The notes under the pieces: model-generated
Told to the model about the DNA's origin: nothing
What the model saw: the letters and a program-made list of their open reading frames with translations, nothing else
The model's database searches: none
NCBI GenBank assembly: GCA_964596775.1
Contig: CAZQVN010000057.1
Location: forward strand, 1 to 24,041
Reading direction: 5' to 3'
Length of the DNA: 24,041 bases
Source of the DNA: CAZQVN01 sp964596775
Lineage (GTDB): Bacteria; Eisenbacteria; RBG-16-71-46; JABDJR01; JAWXBZ01
Shown: positions 7,712-15,655 of the stretch, one piece after another
Position numbering within the stretch: position 1 is the stretch's first letter
Layout: each line of letters starts with the position of its first letter
Position numbers and translations under genes: made by a program

Positions 7712-8497
7712 CTACTCCGCCAGGGCGATCACCGAAAACAGGGCGCCCTGCGGATCGGCGATCTGCGCGAACCGCCCGATCCCCGGTATGTCCGTTGGCG
7801 GCACCATGACGTTTCCCCCGAGCTTCTTCCCCTTTGCCGCCGACTTGTCGCAGTCCTTGACGGAAAAATAGATCATCCAGTGCGGAGGCACGGGGCCGGC
7901 TCCGGCATCCATGACCTGCATCCCGCCGATGTGCGTTTCACCGGCCATGAACATCGTGTAGGGGGACGGTCCGCCGAGGGACTGCGTGGCGCCGGTCCAT
8001 CCGAACAGGCTCGTGTAGAACGCGCCGGCCCGATCGACGTCGTGGGTGCGGAGCTCGTGCCAGCACGCCGTTCCCGGCTCTCCGGAAATGCGGGACCCGA
8101 TGTGCGACTTCGCCTGCCAGACCGAGAAGACGGCGCCGGTCGGATCCATGGCCACGGCCATCCGCCCGTGATCCATGACGTCCATCGGGGCCATGAGGAT
8201 GTTCCCGCCCAGCGCCTTGATCCGCTCCGCGGCCATGTCCGCGTTCTCCACCGACACGTAGGACATCCAGTGCGGCCGCACTCCCTGGTTCAGCATCTCC
8301 TGCATCAGTTCGTAACAGCCGCCGAGATCCTTCTTCTTGCGCTGGATCAGCCAGTAGGGGAACGGGGAATCGGGATCCCCCTTTGCGTACTTCCATCCGA
8401 AAAGATCACCGTAGAAGCCGCGCGCGGCCTTTGAATCGGTGGTGCCGATTTCCATCCAGCTGAACCGGCCCGGGGCGTAGTTTTTCACATGAGGCAT
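7712..8497 (-). CDS. Two-domain VOC family protein (glyoxalase/bleomycin resistance fold)
   Basis: From the ATG at 8497 the protein has 261 residues. AAGGAG sits 9 bases upstream and decides this start over an in-frame TTG at 8515. Two tandem VOC domains are seen. The first begins GRFSWMEIGTTDSKAARGFYGDLFGW (about 10-35); the second has CWHELRTHDVDRAGAFYTSLFGW (about 142-164). The pattern W-x-E-[LI]-x-T-x-D plus F-Y-x-x-L-F-G-W is typical of the CFP-30/hydroxylase-like subgroup. Such proteins bind a metal and act as lyases, dioxygenases or resistance proteins; the substrate here is unknown. Confidence 0.92.
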   Translation of the reverse strand: MPHVKNYAPGRFSWMEIGTTDSKAARGFYGDLFGWKYAKGDPDSPFPYWLIQRKKKDLGGCYELMQEMLNQGVRPHWMSYVSVENADMAAERIKALGGNILMAPMDVMDHGRMAVAMDPTGAVFSVWQAKSHIGSRISGEPGTACWHELRTHDVDRAGAFYTSLFGWTGATQSLGGPSPYTMFMAGETHIGGMQVMDAGAGPVPPHWMIYFSVKDCDKSAAKGKKLGGNVMVPPTDIPGIGRFAQIADPQGALFSVIALAE

Positions 8498-8563
8498 GAA
8501 CACTCTCCTTTTCAACTCGCTGTTTCTTGTTTGACTGCAGGTTACGCGACGCGGTCGGTGAAT

Positions 8564-9415
8564 TCAAACGGACGCGTCGGCGTGGCCGCGCGCCAGGACC
8601 GTGAGGGTCACCTCCGGAGCCCACAGGAAGTCCTCGGGCTCCAGCGACCGGAGGCGCTGCCGGACCTCGACGAGGAAAGCCTGCTGCCTGCCGCCGGGAA
8701 GCGCGCGCAGCCTTCGCCCGAAAGCGCCGAGATTCCGGCGCACCTGTTCCACGGAATCCGCGGTCCAGGTCCATGGCGGGCGGGTGGATGTCATCGCGAC
8801 GACGTCGAATCCGGCCGGCTCGATCATCCGGCGGAGCGCCGCGGGCGTGTCGATCCCCTCGTCCCAGCGGGGTGCCGGGTCGGGATCGTCGGCGCCGGCG
8901 CCGAACTCGATCAGCGCGTCCTCCCACACCTCGAACGCGCCGCACCCGGGATCGTCGCGCCCCCAGGTAGCGGTGAGGCACACGCCGCCGCTCGTCAGAA
9001 CGCGGAACACTTCGGCAAACGTCCGCTGCTGCTCGCGCACGTGCTGAAGCATGAACGTGGACACGACGAAGTCGAACGCGCGATCCGGAAACGGAAGCCG
9101 CGGCGCGTCGACGCGCACGAAATCCAGCCCGGGCAGGCGTGCGGCGGCCCGGGCCAGCATTTCCGGAACGAGATCGGCCCCGGTCAGCGTGACACCGCCC
9201 CGGCAGTGCCCGAGGATCGCCTCGGTGATGACGCCGACACCGCAACCAAGGTCGAGACCGCGGAGGGGGCGCGGCGTGCCCTCCGCCGGGCGGGCGGGGA
9301 TCGATGCCAGAAGCGGCGCCGCGAACGCGCGGAGTACCGGCGCCCAGTGATCCCGGTACGGATCGGCGCTGGCGGCGTAGTGCCGGCTGACCCGGCTTCG
9401 GTCGTCGGACTTCAT
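8564..9415 (-). CDS. Class I SAM-dependent methyltransferase
   Basis: The product has 283 residues from the ATG at 9415. The SAM motif I is LRGLDLGCGVGVITEAI (about 51-67), followed by the acidic ribose-binding residue in LTGADLVPEML and motif IV in RAFDFVVSTFMLQHV. The post-motif EVFRVLTSGGVCLTATW is the usual strand before the substrate lid. The fold resembles UbiE/ArsM-type small-molecule methyltransferases; the substrate is not evident. No Shine-Dalgarno site precedes 9415. The start region is duplicated immediately upstream, so an in-frame start further up (to 9493) cannot be excluded. The VOC gene is 66 bases downstream on the same strand. Confidence 0.85.
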   Translation of the reverse strand: MKSDDRSRVSRHYAASADPYRDHWAPVLRAFAAPLLASIPARPAEGTPRPLRGLDLGCGVGVITEAILGHCRGGVTLTGADLVPEMLARAAARLPGLDFVRVDAPRLPFPDRAFDFVVSTFMLQHVREQQRTFAEVFRVLTSGGVCLTATWGRDDPGCGAFEVWEDALIEFGAGADDPDPAPRWDEGIDTPAALRRMIEPAGFDVVAMTSTRPPWTWTADSVEQVRRNLGAFGRRLRALPGGRQQAFLVEVRQRLRSLEPEDFLWAPEVTLTVLARGHADASV

Positions 9416-9468
9416 GGTCCGCTGCAGGGCCGGCTGGTCCGGCTCCGGTCGTCGGTTCTCATGGCCCG
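9381..9468. repeat. Imperfect 47-bp-period tandem duplication over a gene start
   Basis: Positions 9381-9421 align with 9428-9468 at about 80% identity, including a perfect CGGTCGTCGG core. On the minus strand each copy begins with ATG and encodes near-identical peptides (MKSDDRSRVSR and MRTDDRSRTSR). The offset of 47 bases is not a multiple of three, so the upstream copy is out of frame with the methyltransferase. Confidence 0.7.
9412..9462 (-). CDS. Possible 16-residue upstream ORF created by duplication
   Basis: The duplicated start encodes MRTDDRSRTSRPCSGP and stops with TGA that overlaps the methyltransferase ATG (ATGA). This is the geometry of a translationally coupled leader. It may equally be an untranslated relic of the duplication; there is no visible ribosome site. 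Confidence 0.22.
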   Translation of the reverse strand: MRTDDRSRTSRPCSGP

Positions 9469-9518
9469 ATGGTACACTGTGGCGTGTGGCCATCCCATCA
9501 CATGGAAAGGATCCTGAA

Positions 9519-12308
9519 ATGCGTCCAGCTCACTCTCCGGGCCGTCGTTCGCCCGTGTATCCCCTTCTGGTCTTCGGCGTTCTGCTCGCCATGAGTCTCG
9601 CCAGCCTCCCGGGCCCTTCGGCCGCGGCGGAAACCGCCCTGTTCGAGCCCGTTCAGAAGCAGATGGACAGGCGGCTCGCCCTTCTCGGCAACCCGGACGG
9701 ATCCGTGACCACGCCGGAATCGCTCCGGCTGCTGCTCGAGACGGGTCAGACCGACCGGGCCGCCTCGATGGCGGTGCGGTGGCTCGATACGTCGCGCCCG
9801 GCCGTGGTGGCAAAGGCGCGGGTGTTCATGGTCCGTCACGATTTCGACCTGGCCGCGCCCCTGGTCGACGAGATCCTTGCGCTCAAGTCCTGGAACGACA
9901 CGGAAATGGCCCTCGTGCTCGAATGGCTGGAAACGGTCGACGACGCCGCGCGGATCGACGCAATGACCGGCGACGCCCTGACCGCGAAACCGCCGCGCCC
10001 CGTGGATCTCCTGGCGGCGGGCCGCCTGGCGTTTTCCCTGCTCGATTACGACCGCGCCGGCGCCTGTTTCGACGCGGCGCTCAAGGCTTCGAAAAACGAC
10101 TCCGATCGCGCCGCCGCGCTGGCCGGCCAGGGACAGGTTCTGTACAAGCGGCGCGACTACGACACCTCGTTCGAAAAGCTCAGGACGGCGATGGAAACGT
10201 CCGTGACTCCGGACGGCCTGATGGCGCTCGCCGAAACGCTGATCCGTCTCGGCCGGACCGACGAGGCGATTTCCGCCGCGGAGTGGTCGATACGATTGAA
10301 CCCGTATCACATGATGGGGCACTACTACCTGGGCAACGGCTACGCCCGCAAGAACTACACGGAGCTGCTGGCCGCCTGGCCCGACGCGTTTTCCGGCGAA
10401 GCGGGAAAGGAGGCCATGGCCGCGGCGGACGCCGTGCTCGAGTCCGGCGAAAGGGGCAACGCCCGCCGGGCTTACACGGCCCTCCGCGAAGCGCGTCCGG
10501 GGTGGGCGGATCCCCTGATCCGGCTGGCCTCGCTCGACTTCGAGGAAGGGCGGTTCCGGGAGGCGCGCGAACTCTGCTTCCTGGCGCTTTCGATCTGTCC
10601 CGAGTACGGCCGCGCGCACGCCACGCTGGCCAAGGCGCTGGAGTCGCAGAAGTTCGAGGTCGACGTTCACCGTCCCGCGTACGAGGAGCGCTTTGCGGCG
10701 AAGGACATGCCGCACGTTCCGGAAATCGAGTCGTTCGTCCTCAACTGGCGGTCGCTGTCGGCGCGTCACCAGAAGATGGTGGCCCTGGCCGTGGACCCGT
10801 GGAAGCAGTTCATACCGGTGCTGATCGCCGGGGGCTCCACCTATTACATCAAGCCGCTGTACATGCTTCTCTCGGAAACGCCGAACCAGCAGTCGCTGCG
10901 CGACCAGAGGATCGACTATGACTCGCGCCTCTGGGACGACGTGCGCGGCTGCGGCGGCTACAACACGGTCACCGGCGTGGAAGACGTGGAACGGACGATC
11001 TTCGACCGCTACAACACGGTGCTCCACGAACTGACCCACCAGGTGCACGGCGTGCTCACCGCCGACCAGAGCCGGGAGATCCAGGAGCACTACCTCCGCG
11101 CCAAGGAGCGGGACGAGGCCACCCGGAACGGGTTCCTGTCGCGCTACGCGGGCGGCAGCGTCTGGGAGTACTTTGCCGAAGGGGCGAACGCGCTCGAATC
11201 CCCGAAGCGCGACCGCTACGACACCCGCGAGGTCGTGCGGGAACGGCTGGTCGAGATCGACCCCGACCTGATGGCGCTGGTGCAGAAGTTCTACGCGCTC
11301 CGCGATGTCAGCGGATCGTACCCGGTGGCGTACGTGAACGCCGGATACGACCTGATGCAGCATGGCGACATCGACGCGGCGGTCGGGAAGTTCGAGAACG
11401 CCCTCAGGGAGGCGCCGACGGACGAAACGGTGATGCAGGCGCTCGTGTTCGGGCTGTCCGTCCGGGGATCCCGGGATCGGGTGCGCGCGGAGGCGGAGCG
11501 CTCTCTTTCGGCTCACCCGTCGAGCGGGCCGATCGTGACGACCGCGGCCACCGCCCTGTGGCACGCCGGCGTTCCGCTGGCGGACTGCGTGAAGACGCTC
11601 GAAACCGCCCGGCCGGTGGTGCGGAGCGAGGATCGCCCGGACGTGGACCGGGCGCTCGGCGGGCTGCTCTGGACGCTCGGCGATGCCGACCGTTCCGCGG
11701 CCGCGTACGATTCCGCGCTGGCCCGCCAGTCGGACAACCCGGAGGCGCTCTGGGGCAAGGCGTCGGCGGAAGCGCTGGCCGGCCGCTGGGAGTCCTCCCT
11801 TGCGCTCTATGACCAGGCCGTGCGCCTGCGCACCGGCGTCGTCGGTCTGCGCTGCGACTACGCGCGCGACCTGATCCTGGCCGGGCCCGAAGTCCTGGCG
11901 CGGCTGAACCGCCCGGCCGATGCGGCGGCGGTCCAGCTGGCGGAGGCGAAGCTCCTCGACGCGGAGGATCCGGTGGCCGAAGGCCTTCGCGGACTTCTGG
12001 CGCTGAAGAAGGGCGACGAGGCCGCGGCGCGCGTCCATCTCCGGCAGTCCCTCGAGTGGGGGCCGTGGAACGACCTGGCGCGGATTCTGCTCGGACGGAT
12101 CACGCCGGGCGCGGAGGGGCAGGCGCTGCTCGCCCCGGTGCGCGAGCGGATCCGGACCGCGGCGCCCCCGGAGTACGTGTACCGCGAGAAGAAGTCGACC
12201 TGGATCTCGGTGCACGAATTGCCCGCGCTCGAGAGACGGCTCCTCGACGCCCCGGCGGTCGCCGGCGCGGGCTCCGGCGGGGAAGGGTCGGGCCAGGGCC
12301 GCGAATGA
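9519..12308 (+). CDS. Exported TPR protein with central HEXXH (gluzincin-like) peptidase domain
   Basis: This 929-residue protein starts at the ATG at 9519, eight bases after GGAAAGG. It has a signal peptide (hydrophobic stretch about 13-27, cleavage near SAAAE). An N-terminal half of helical TPR-like repeats (for example LAETLIRLGRTDEAISAAEW) leads to a central domain with HELTHQVHG (His503-His507 zinc pair, Glu504). EYFAEGANAL follows about 47 residues on and may supply the third ligand (Glu550 or Glu554), as in gluzincins. Further TPR repeats fill the C-terminal ~300 residues. It is probably a periplasmic peptidase or peptidase-derived scaffold. The flavoprotein gene begins inside its stop codon (ATGA), so the two are translationally coupled. 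Confidence 0.85.
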   Translation: MRPAHSPGRRSPVYPLLVFGVLLAMSLASLPGPSAAAETALFEPVQKQMDRRLALLGNPDGSVTTPESLRLLLETGQTDRAASMAVRWLDTSRPAVVAKARVFMVRHDFDLAAPLVDEILALKSWNDTEMALVLEWLETVDDAARIDAMTGDALTAKPPRPVDLLAAGRLAFSLLDYDRAGACFDAALKASKNDSDRAAALAGQGQVLYKRRDYDTSFEKLRTAMETSVTPDGLMALAETLIRLGRTDEAISAAEWSIRLNPYHMMGHYYLGNGYARKNYTELLAAWPDAFSGEAGKEAMAAADAVLESGERGNARRAYTALREARPGWADPLIRLASLDFEEGRFREARELCFLALSICPEYGRAHATLAKALESQKFEVDVHRPAYEERFAAKDMPHVPEIESFVLNWRSLSARHQKMVALAVDPWKQFIPVLIAGGSTYYIKPLYMLLSETPNQQSLRDQRIDYDSRLWDDVRGCGGYNTVTGVEDVERTIFDRYNTVLHELTHQVHGVLTADQSREIQEHYLRAKERDEATRNGFLSRYAGGSVWEYFAEGANALESPKRDRYDTREVVRERLVEIDPDLMALVQKFYALRDVSGSYPVAYVNAGYDLMQHGDIDAAVGKFENALREAPTDETVMQALVFGLSVRGSRDRVRAEAERSLSAHPSSGPIVTTAATALWHAGVPLADCVKTLETARPVVRSEDRPDVDRALGGLLWTLGDADRSAAAYDSALARQSDNPEALWGKASAEALAGRWESSLALYDQAVRLRTGVVGLRCDYARDLILAGPEVLARLNRPADAAAVQLAEAKLLDAEDPVAEGLRGLLALKKGDEAAARVHLRQSLEWGPWNDLARILLGRITPGAEGQALLAPVRERIRTAAPPEYVYREKKSTWISVHELPALERRLLDAPAVAGAGSGGEGSGQGRE

Positions 12309-13021
12309 CCGCACCGTCTCCCCTGAGTGTCGTGATCGAAAAGGCCGAGGCGATGAGCCCCACGGTGCGCGGCTTCACGCTGCGGGTTCTCGACGTGCCC
12401 GCGTTCCGCTTCCAGCCCGGCCAGTGGGTGTCCGTCGTGCTCCCCGGCAACGGGGTCCCGCTGATCCGCGCCTACTCCATCGCGTCGGCGCCGCGGGAGG
12501 ACGCCACGTTCGAGCTCGCGGTGACGCACGTGCCCGACGGGGCCGCGTCGGAAAAGCTCTTCGAACTCCGGGCCGGCGACCGCCTGCGGGTCACCGGGCC
12601 GTTCGGCACGTTCCACCTCAAGGAGCCGGTGGACCGCCCGGTCGTCTTCATCGCCACGGGAACGGGCGTGGCTCCCTTCCGGTCGATGATCCACGACCTG
12701 CTCGCGGTCCGTCGCACTCCCGTCGCGGTGACGCTCGTCCTCGGGGTCCGGACGCCGGACGACATCCTCTACGGGGACGAGTTCCGCGCGCTGGAAAGGA
12801 AGCACGCGAACTTCAACTTCATCCCCTCCCTGTCGCAGCCGCCGGACAACTGGACCGGGGCGCGCGGTTACGTCCAGGCCACCTGCGAGCCGCTGCTGAA
12901 CCCGTGGCGTTCGGGCGACATCTACATCTGCGGCGTCAGCCGGATGGTCAACGACATGAGGGCGCGGCTCGGGGAGTGGGGGTACGGAAAGGGCGAAGTG
13001 CACTACGAGAGGTATGATTGA
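12305..13021 (+). CDS. Ferredoxin-NADP reductase-like flavoprotein
   Basis: The protein has 238 residues. An N-terminal FAD-binding barrel contains the RAYSIAS motif (FAD phosphate and isoalloxazine contact) and the second FAD loop GDRLRVTGPFGTF. The NAD(P)-binding half contains VVFIATGTGVAPFRSM and ends with IYICGVSRMVNDMRARLGEWG, the C-G-x-x-x-M-V pattern of this superfamily. No iron-sulfur domain is attached, so it needs a separate electron carrier. It passes electrons between NAD(P)H and a one-electron partner. It is coupled to the TPR-peptidase gene upstream (ATGA overlap), which hints at a joint role that I cannot name. Confidence 0.92.
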   Translation: MTAPSPLSVVIEKAEAMSPTVRGFTLRVLDVPAFRFQPGQWVSVVLPGNGVPLIRAYSIASAPREDATFELAVTHVPDGAASEKLFELRAGDRLRVTGPFGTFHLKEPVDRPVVFIATGTGVAPFRSMIHDLLAVRRTPVAVTLVLGVRTPDDILYGDEFRALERKHANFNFIPSLSQPPDNWTGARGYVQATCEPLLNPWRSGDIYICGVSRMVNDMRARLGEWGYGKGEVHYERYD

Positions 13022-13033
13022 GGGAGTGGGCGC

Positions 13034-14539
13034 CTAGAACCGGCTGATCAGCCTCATCTCCACGCCGTCGAACGCCGGCGCGAGGAAACAGTAGCCCCCG
13101 GTGCAGAGCAGCCCGGCCGGCCGCCGCCCGGCGAACAAGTTCAGGTTGTGGCGCCCGCTCCAGGTGGCGTTCGCGGTGAGCGATGCCCACGTGTCCTGGG
13201 CGTCCACGGGTTGCCGGGATGTTTCCCCCTGCAGCGTCAGCGTGAGCCACGGCGATTTCTGGTACTCCAGCGTGGCGATGCGGTGCACGTTCGTGGTCGC
13301 GAACAGCCGCTCCACCTGCTGCCACTCGAGGACCAGGGTCAGGCTGTTTACGTCGTCGAGAAGCAGTTCCGCCTCGCCGCCGGCGGTCCAGCGGTTGTCG
13401 TCCCCCTTCAGGATGTCGCGGCTCCAGTCGGCCACCGCGCGCAGGCGCGGACCGTCGGCCCCCGCGCGATGCCGCCCCTCGAGGGTCACCTGGCGGTAGC
13501 GGAACGCGTCGTCACCGGTGTGGTTGTCCGAACGGCTGTGGTTCAGCGACAAACCGCTTTCCGGATCGGGAGACCACGAGGCCTCGGCCTGCCATCCGAC
13601 CTCGTCGTCCAGGTTCGTCACGTGGGTCTGCCGGTTGAGGAGCGTCCAGCTGTGCGTCTTCACGGCCGTGGGGGGTTCGCTGTAGAGGGACTGGAACCGC
13701 TCGTAATCCTTCCGCTCCGCCGCGAATCCGAACGACCCGGTCGCGTACCCGAGCGCGGCGTAGAAGGCGTCGCCGCCTTCGAGGAACAGGTCCGGTGACG
13801 CGTCGCGGTGACCGACCTCCACGTGACCGTCGAATCCGCCGGCATCCCCGTCGAGCTCCACCGACGAAAAGACGTCGCGCGCCGACCCGCCGTCGGGCAG
13901 CGGGCCGTTGATGCGGAGATACGACCCCGCCGCCCGGACGTTCCGCGAGAGATCCGTTTCCGCCCGGATCCCCCGGACGCGGTCGCGGCGGCCGGCCGGC
14001 CCGCCGTCGAAGCTGCCGGACAGCGGCGTCACCTGGGGCCGGCCGGACAGGAGCGTGACGCGCCCGGCGCCGTAGCGGCCGCGGAGGCGCACCCCGTCGA
14101 TGTCGCGGTCCAGCGACAGCGACCGCTCGACGCGGCCGACCGTGGCCGTCCGGGTTTCATGGGCGCGGAGGATCAGGCCGCGTCCCCACGTTTCGTAGAA
14201 CGTGCCCGCCAGGATGTCGAGGTGCTCGTCCTCGAAGCGGAGGCTTCGCTGGTCCAGCGATTCCGCGGCCGCCCCTCCGGAAGGCTGCACGAGGTGAAGA
14301 CGCCCCTCGAACGTGAAACCGCCGCGGCGGAGGTCGAGCCGGAACAGGTCCTCGAACGACTCGGTGCCGTCCTTCCGGGCCAGCCCGTATTCGAGGCGGT
14401 TCGATCCGGAGATGTGGAGGTCCCGGGGCGCGGCGGACGTGGCCGACAGGCAGAGGGCGGCCGCGATGAGCGCGGCGTAGCGGAGTGCCGGCGCGGGCCG
14501 GCTGAACAGTGCCGCGACGAGTGCGGACACCCGGAGCAC
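13034..14539 (-). CDS. Putative outer-membrane beta-barrel protein
   Basis: The 501-residue product begins with a signal peptide (hydrophobic stretch about 20-35, cleavage near ATSAAPRD). The rest consists of alternating amphipathic strands rich in Gly, Asp, Arg and aromatic residues (for example RLEYGLARKDG, FGFAAERKDYERF). It ends in VEMRLISRF, a C-terminal Phe as expected for BAM-inserted outer-membrane barrels. It resembles the DUF6029-like barrel group, but I am not certain. No cysteine-heme motifs are present. The start is a GTG with no clear ribosome site; no nearer in-frame ATG would keep the signal peptide. The gene lies 56 bases downstream of the selenoprotein gene on the same strand, so the two are probably co-transcribed. 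Confidence 0.75.
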   Translation of the reverse strand: MLRVSALVAALFSRPAPALRYAALIAAALCLSATSAAPRDLHISGSNRLEYGLARKDGTESFEDLFRLDLRRGGFTFEGRLHLVQPSGGAAAESLDQRSLRFEDEHLDILAGTFYETWGRGLILRAHETRTATVGRVERSLSLDRDIDGVRLRGRYGAGRVTLLSGRPQVTPLSGSFDGGPAGRRDRVRGIRAETDLSRNVRAAGSYLRINGPLPDGGSARDVFSSVELDGDAGGFDGHVEVGHRDASPDLFLEGGDAFYAALGYATGSFGFAAERKDYERFQSLYSEPPTAVKTHSWTLLNRQTHVTNLDDEVGWQAEASWSPDPESGLSLNHSRSDNHTGDDAFRYRQVTLEGRHRAGADGPRLRAVADWSRDILKGDDNRWTAGGEAELLLDDVNSLTLVLEWQQVERLFATTNVHRIATLEYQKSPWLTLTLQGETSRQPVDAQDTWASLTANATWSGRHNLNLFAGRRPAGLLCTGGYCFLAPAFDGVEMRLISRF

Positions 14540-14595
14540 CGCGGCGCGGACGCCTGCGCTACGGCGGCCAACCCGTTCCCGGAACCGTTTCGATT

Positions 14596-15231
14596 TCAGC
14601 GGTACATCGCTTTCACGCGGCTCCAGGTGACCCCCTCGACGGGCACGCCCAGGAGTTCATCGACGGCCGCCTTGATCCGCGGCTCGTAGCTGGACCACGC
14701 CGCTCCGGTGTACCCGCCCCCCTCGGCGCGGAACGTCACCCGCCCCTCGCGGTCGATCACGAAGTAGTTGTGCCGCTCCGTGCCGTAGGCCGTGAACTGG
14801 TTCCCGCCGACGCCCGTGCCGCTCAGGCCGATCGGAAAGTCCCAGCCGAACTGGGTGGCGTAGGACCGGACAGGATCGACGCCCCCCGTGCCGCCGACGT
14901 TCTGCTCGATGCCGAGAAACACGACCCCCTGCGGCCGGTACACGTTGACGATCCCCGTCTTGAAGGGCGGCGCCGCCGCCCGGCACGGGCCTCACCAGTG
15001 GGCGAAGAACGCGATGACGACGATGGAGCCGCGGTACTGGCTGAGCGTGAAGGTGCCCGTGGCGCCGGTCCGGACGTCGGCGAGCTGGAAGTCGGGGGCC
15101 ACCGAGCCCACGCTCCCGTCGGCGCGGGCGAGGGTTGCGGACGTTCCGGCGCACAGCGCCGCGATGAGAATTCCGGTAACGAGTTGTTTCACGATTCGTC
15201 TCCAGCGGGCCCTGCGACGGGGAGGCTTCAT
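14596..15231 (-). CDS. Exported thioredoxin-like (TlpA/AhpC-TSA type) selenoprotein; in-frame TGA read as Sec80
   Basis: Two open stretches in one frame are separated by a single TGA (14992-14994). Read through as selenocysteine, they form a 211-residue protein. Residues 76-84 become FAHW-Sec-GPCR, so Sec80 replaces the first Cys of the thioredoxin WCGPC active site and Cys83 is the resolving thiol. The flanks match the family on both sides of the TGA: GSVAPDFQLADV and FTLSQYRGSIVVIAFF before it, GVVFLGIEQN and NYFVIDREGRV after it. The usual cis-proline before the last strand appears to be His. Start choice: the ATG at 15231 has GGGAGG eight bases upstream. The N-terminus is an export signal with a WRRIVK twin-arginine-like stretch, hydrophobic core 16-28 and a cut near ALARA. 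A SECIS-like hairpin follows the TGA. The alternative is a nonsense mutation (TGC to TGA). Confidence 0.8.
14965..14994 (-). promoter_or_regulatory. Bacterial SECIS-like hairpin after the in-frame UGA
   Basis: Directly downstream of the UGA, GGGCGGC (minus strand 14981-14975) pairs perfectly with GCCGCCC (14971-14965) around a three-base loop GGC. The loop starts with G and lies 17 bases after the UGA. Bacterial SECIS elements are short hairpins in the coding region just after the UGA, with a G in the first loop positions and a spacing of roughly 16-37 bases, so this fits. The stretch is very GC-rich, which makes chance hairpins more likely. Confidence 0.6.
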
Positions 15232-15332
15232 CGGTGCCGCCTCCCGGCGCATCGTGGTTCTGCATGCCGTGATTAGAGTATAGGATAGATGGCGGCGGGG
15301 ATCGAACGGCTCCCCGCACAAGGAGACCAGTC
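15232..15332. promoter_or_regulatory. Divergent promoter region
   Basis: This 101-base gap separates the selenoprotein gene (minus) from the small TPR gene (plus). It holds the only AT-rich block nearby (about 15270-15290), with TATACT on the minus strand (15282-15277) as a plausible -10 box; no good -35 is seen. GGGAGG serves the minus gene and AGGAG (15321-15325) the plus gene. Confidence 0.35.
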
Positions 15333-15644
15333 GTGGACCGAATCGAAGCGCTCAAAGACATCGTGGCGGCGGAGCCCGGGGACGGCCTGTCCCGGTTCAT
15401 GCTCGGCCAGGAGTTGTTGAAGGCGGACCGCGCCGGGGAAGCGGTGGAGCAGCTGGAAGCCGCGATCCGGCTGAGCCCCGATCACACGGCGGCCTACCGG
15501 CACCTCGGCAACGCCCTGGCGGCGGTCGGACGAGGGGAGGAGGCGCGGCGCGTGTTCGAAACCGGCCTTGAAGTGGCCGGGCGCACCGGAGACCTCCAGA
15601 CGGCGAAGGAGATCGGCGTGTTCCTCAAGCGGCTGAAGGGGTAA
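15333..15644 (+). CDS. Small TPR protein
   Basis: The product has 103 residues and starts with GTG at 15333, eight bases after AGGAG. It consists of about two and a half TPR units: SRFMLGQELLKADRAGEAVEQLEAAIRLSP and TAAYRHLGNALAAVGRGEEARRVFETGLEVA. The end, QTAKEIGVFLKRLKG, is basic. There is no signal peptide, so it is probably cytoplasmic. Such short TPR proteins act as adaptors; the partner is unknown. The DUF983 gene follows after 11 bases, so it likely opens a three-gene operon with DUF983 and the pseudouridine synthase. Confidence 0.85.
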   Translation: MDRIEALKDIVAAEPGDGLSRFMLGQELLKADRAGEAVEQLEAAIRLSPDHTAAYRHLGNALAAVGRGEEARRVFETGLEVAGRTGDLQTAKEIGVFLKRLKG

Positions 15645-15655
15645 CCGCGGACCGC

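Noticed and set aside
9498..12314. Long antisense ORF (about 938 codons) opposite the TPR-peptidase gene
   Set aside because: Its translation is Arg/Gly/His-rich with no recognisable domain, typical of antisense frames in GC-rich DNA; the + strand frame has a signal peptide, TPRs and HELTH.
14596..15321. Two separate small genes, or a frameshifted pseudogene
   Set aside because: Both halves are in the same frame with only a TGA between them, and the TGA sits exactly at a catalytic Cys; no frameshift is needed. A point nonsense mutation remains the only serious alternative.
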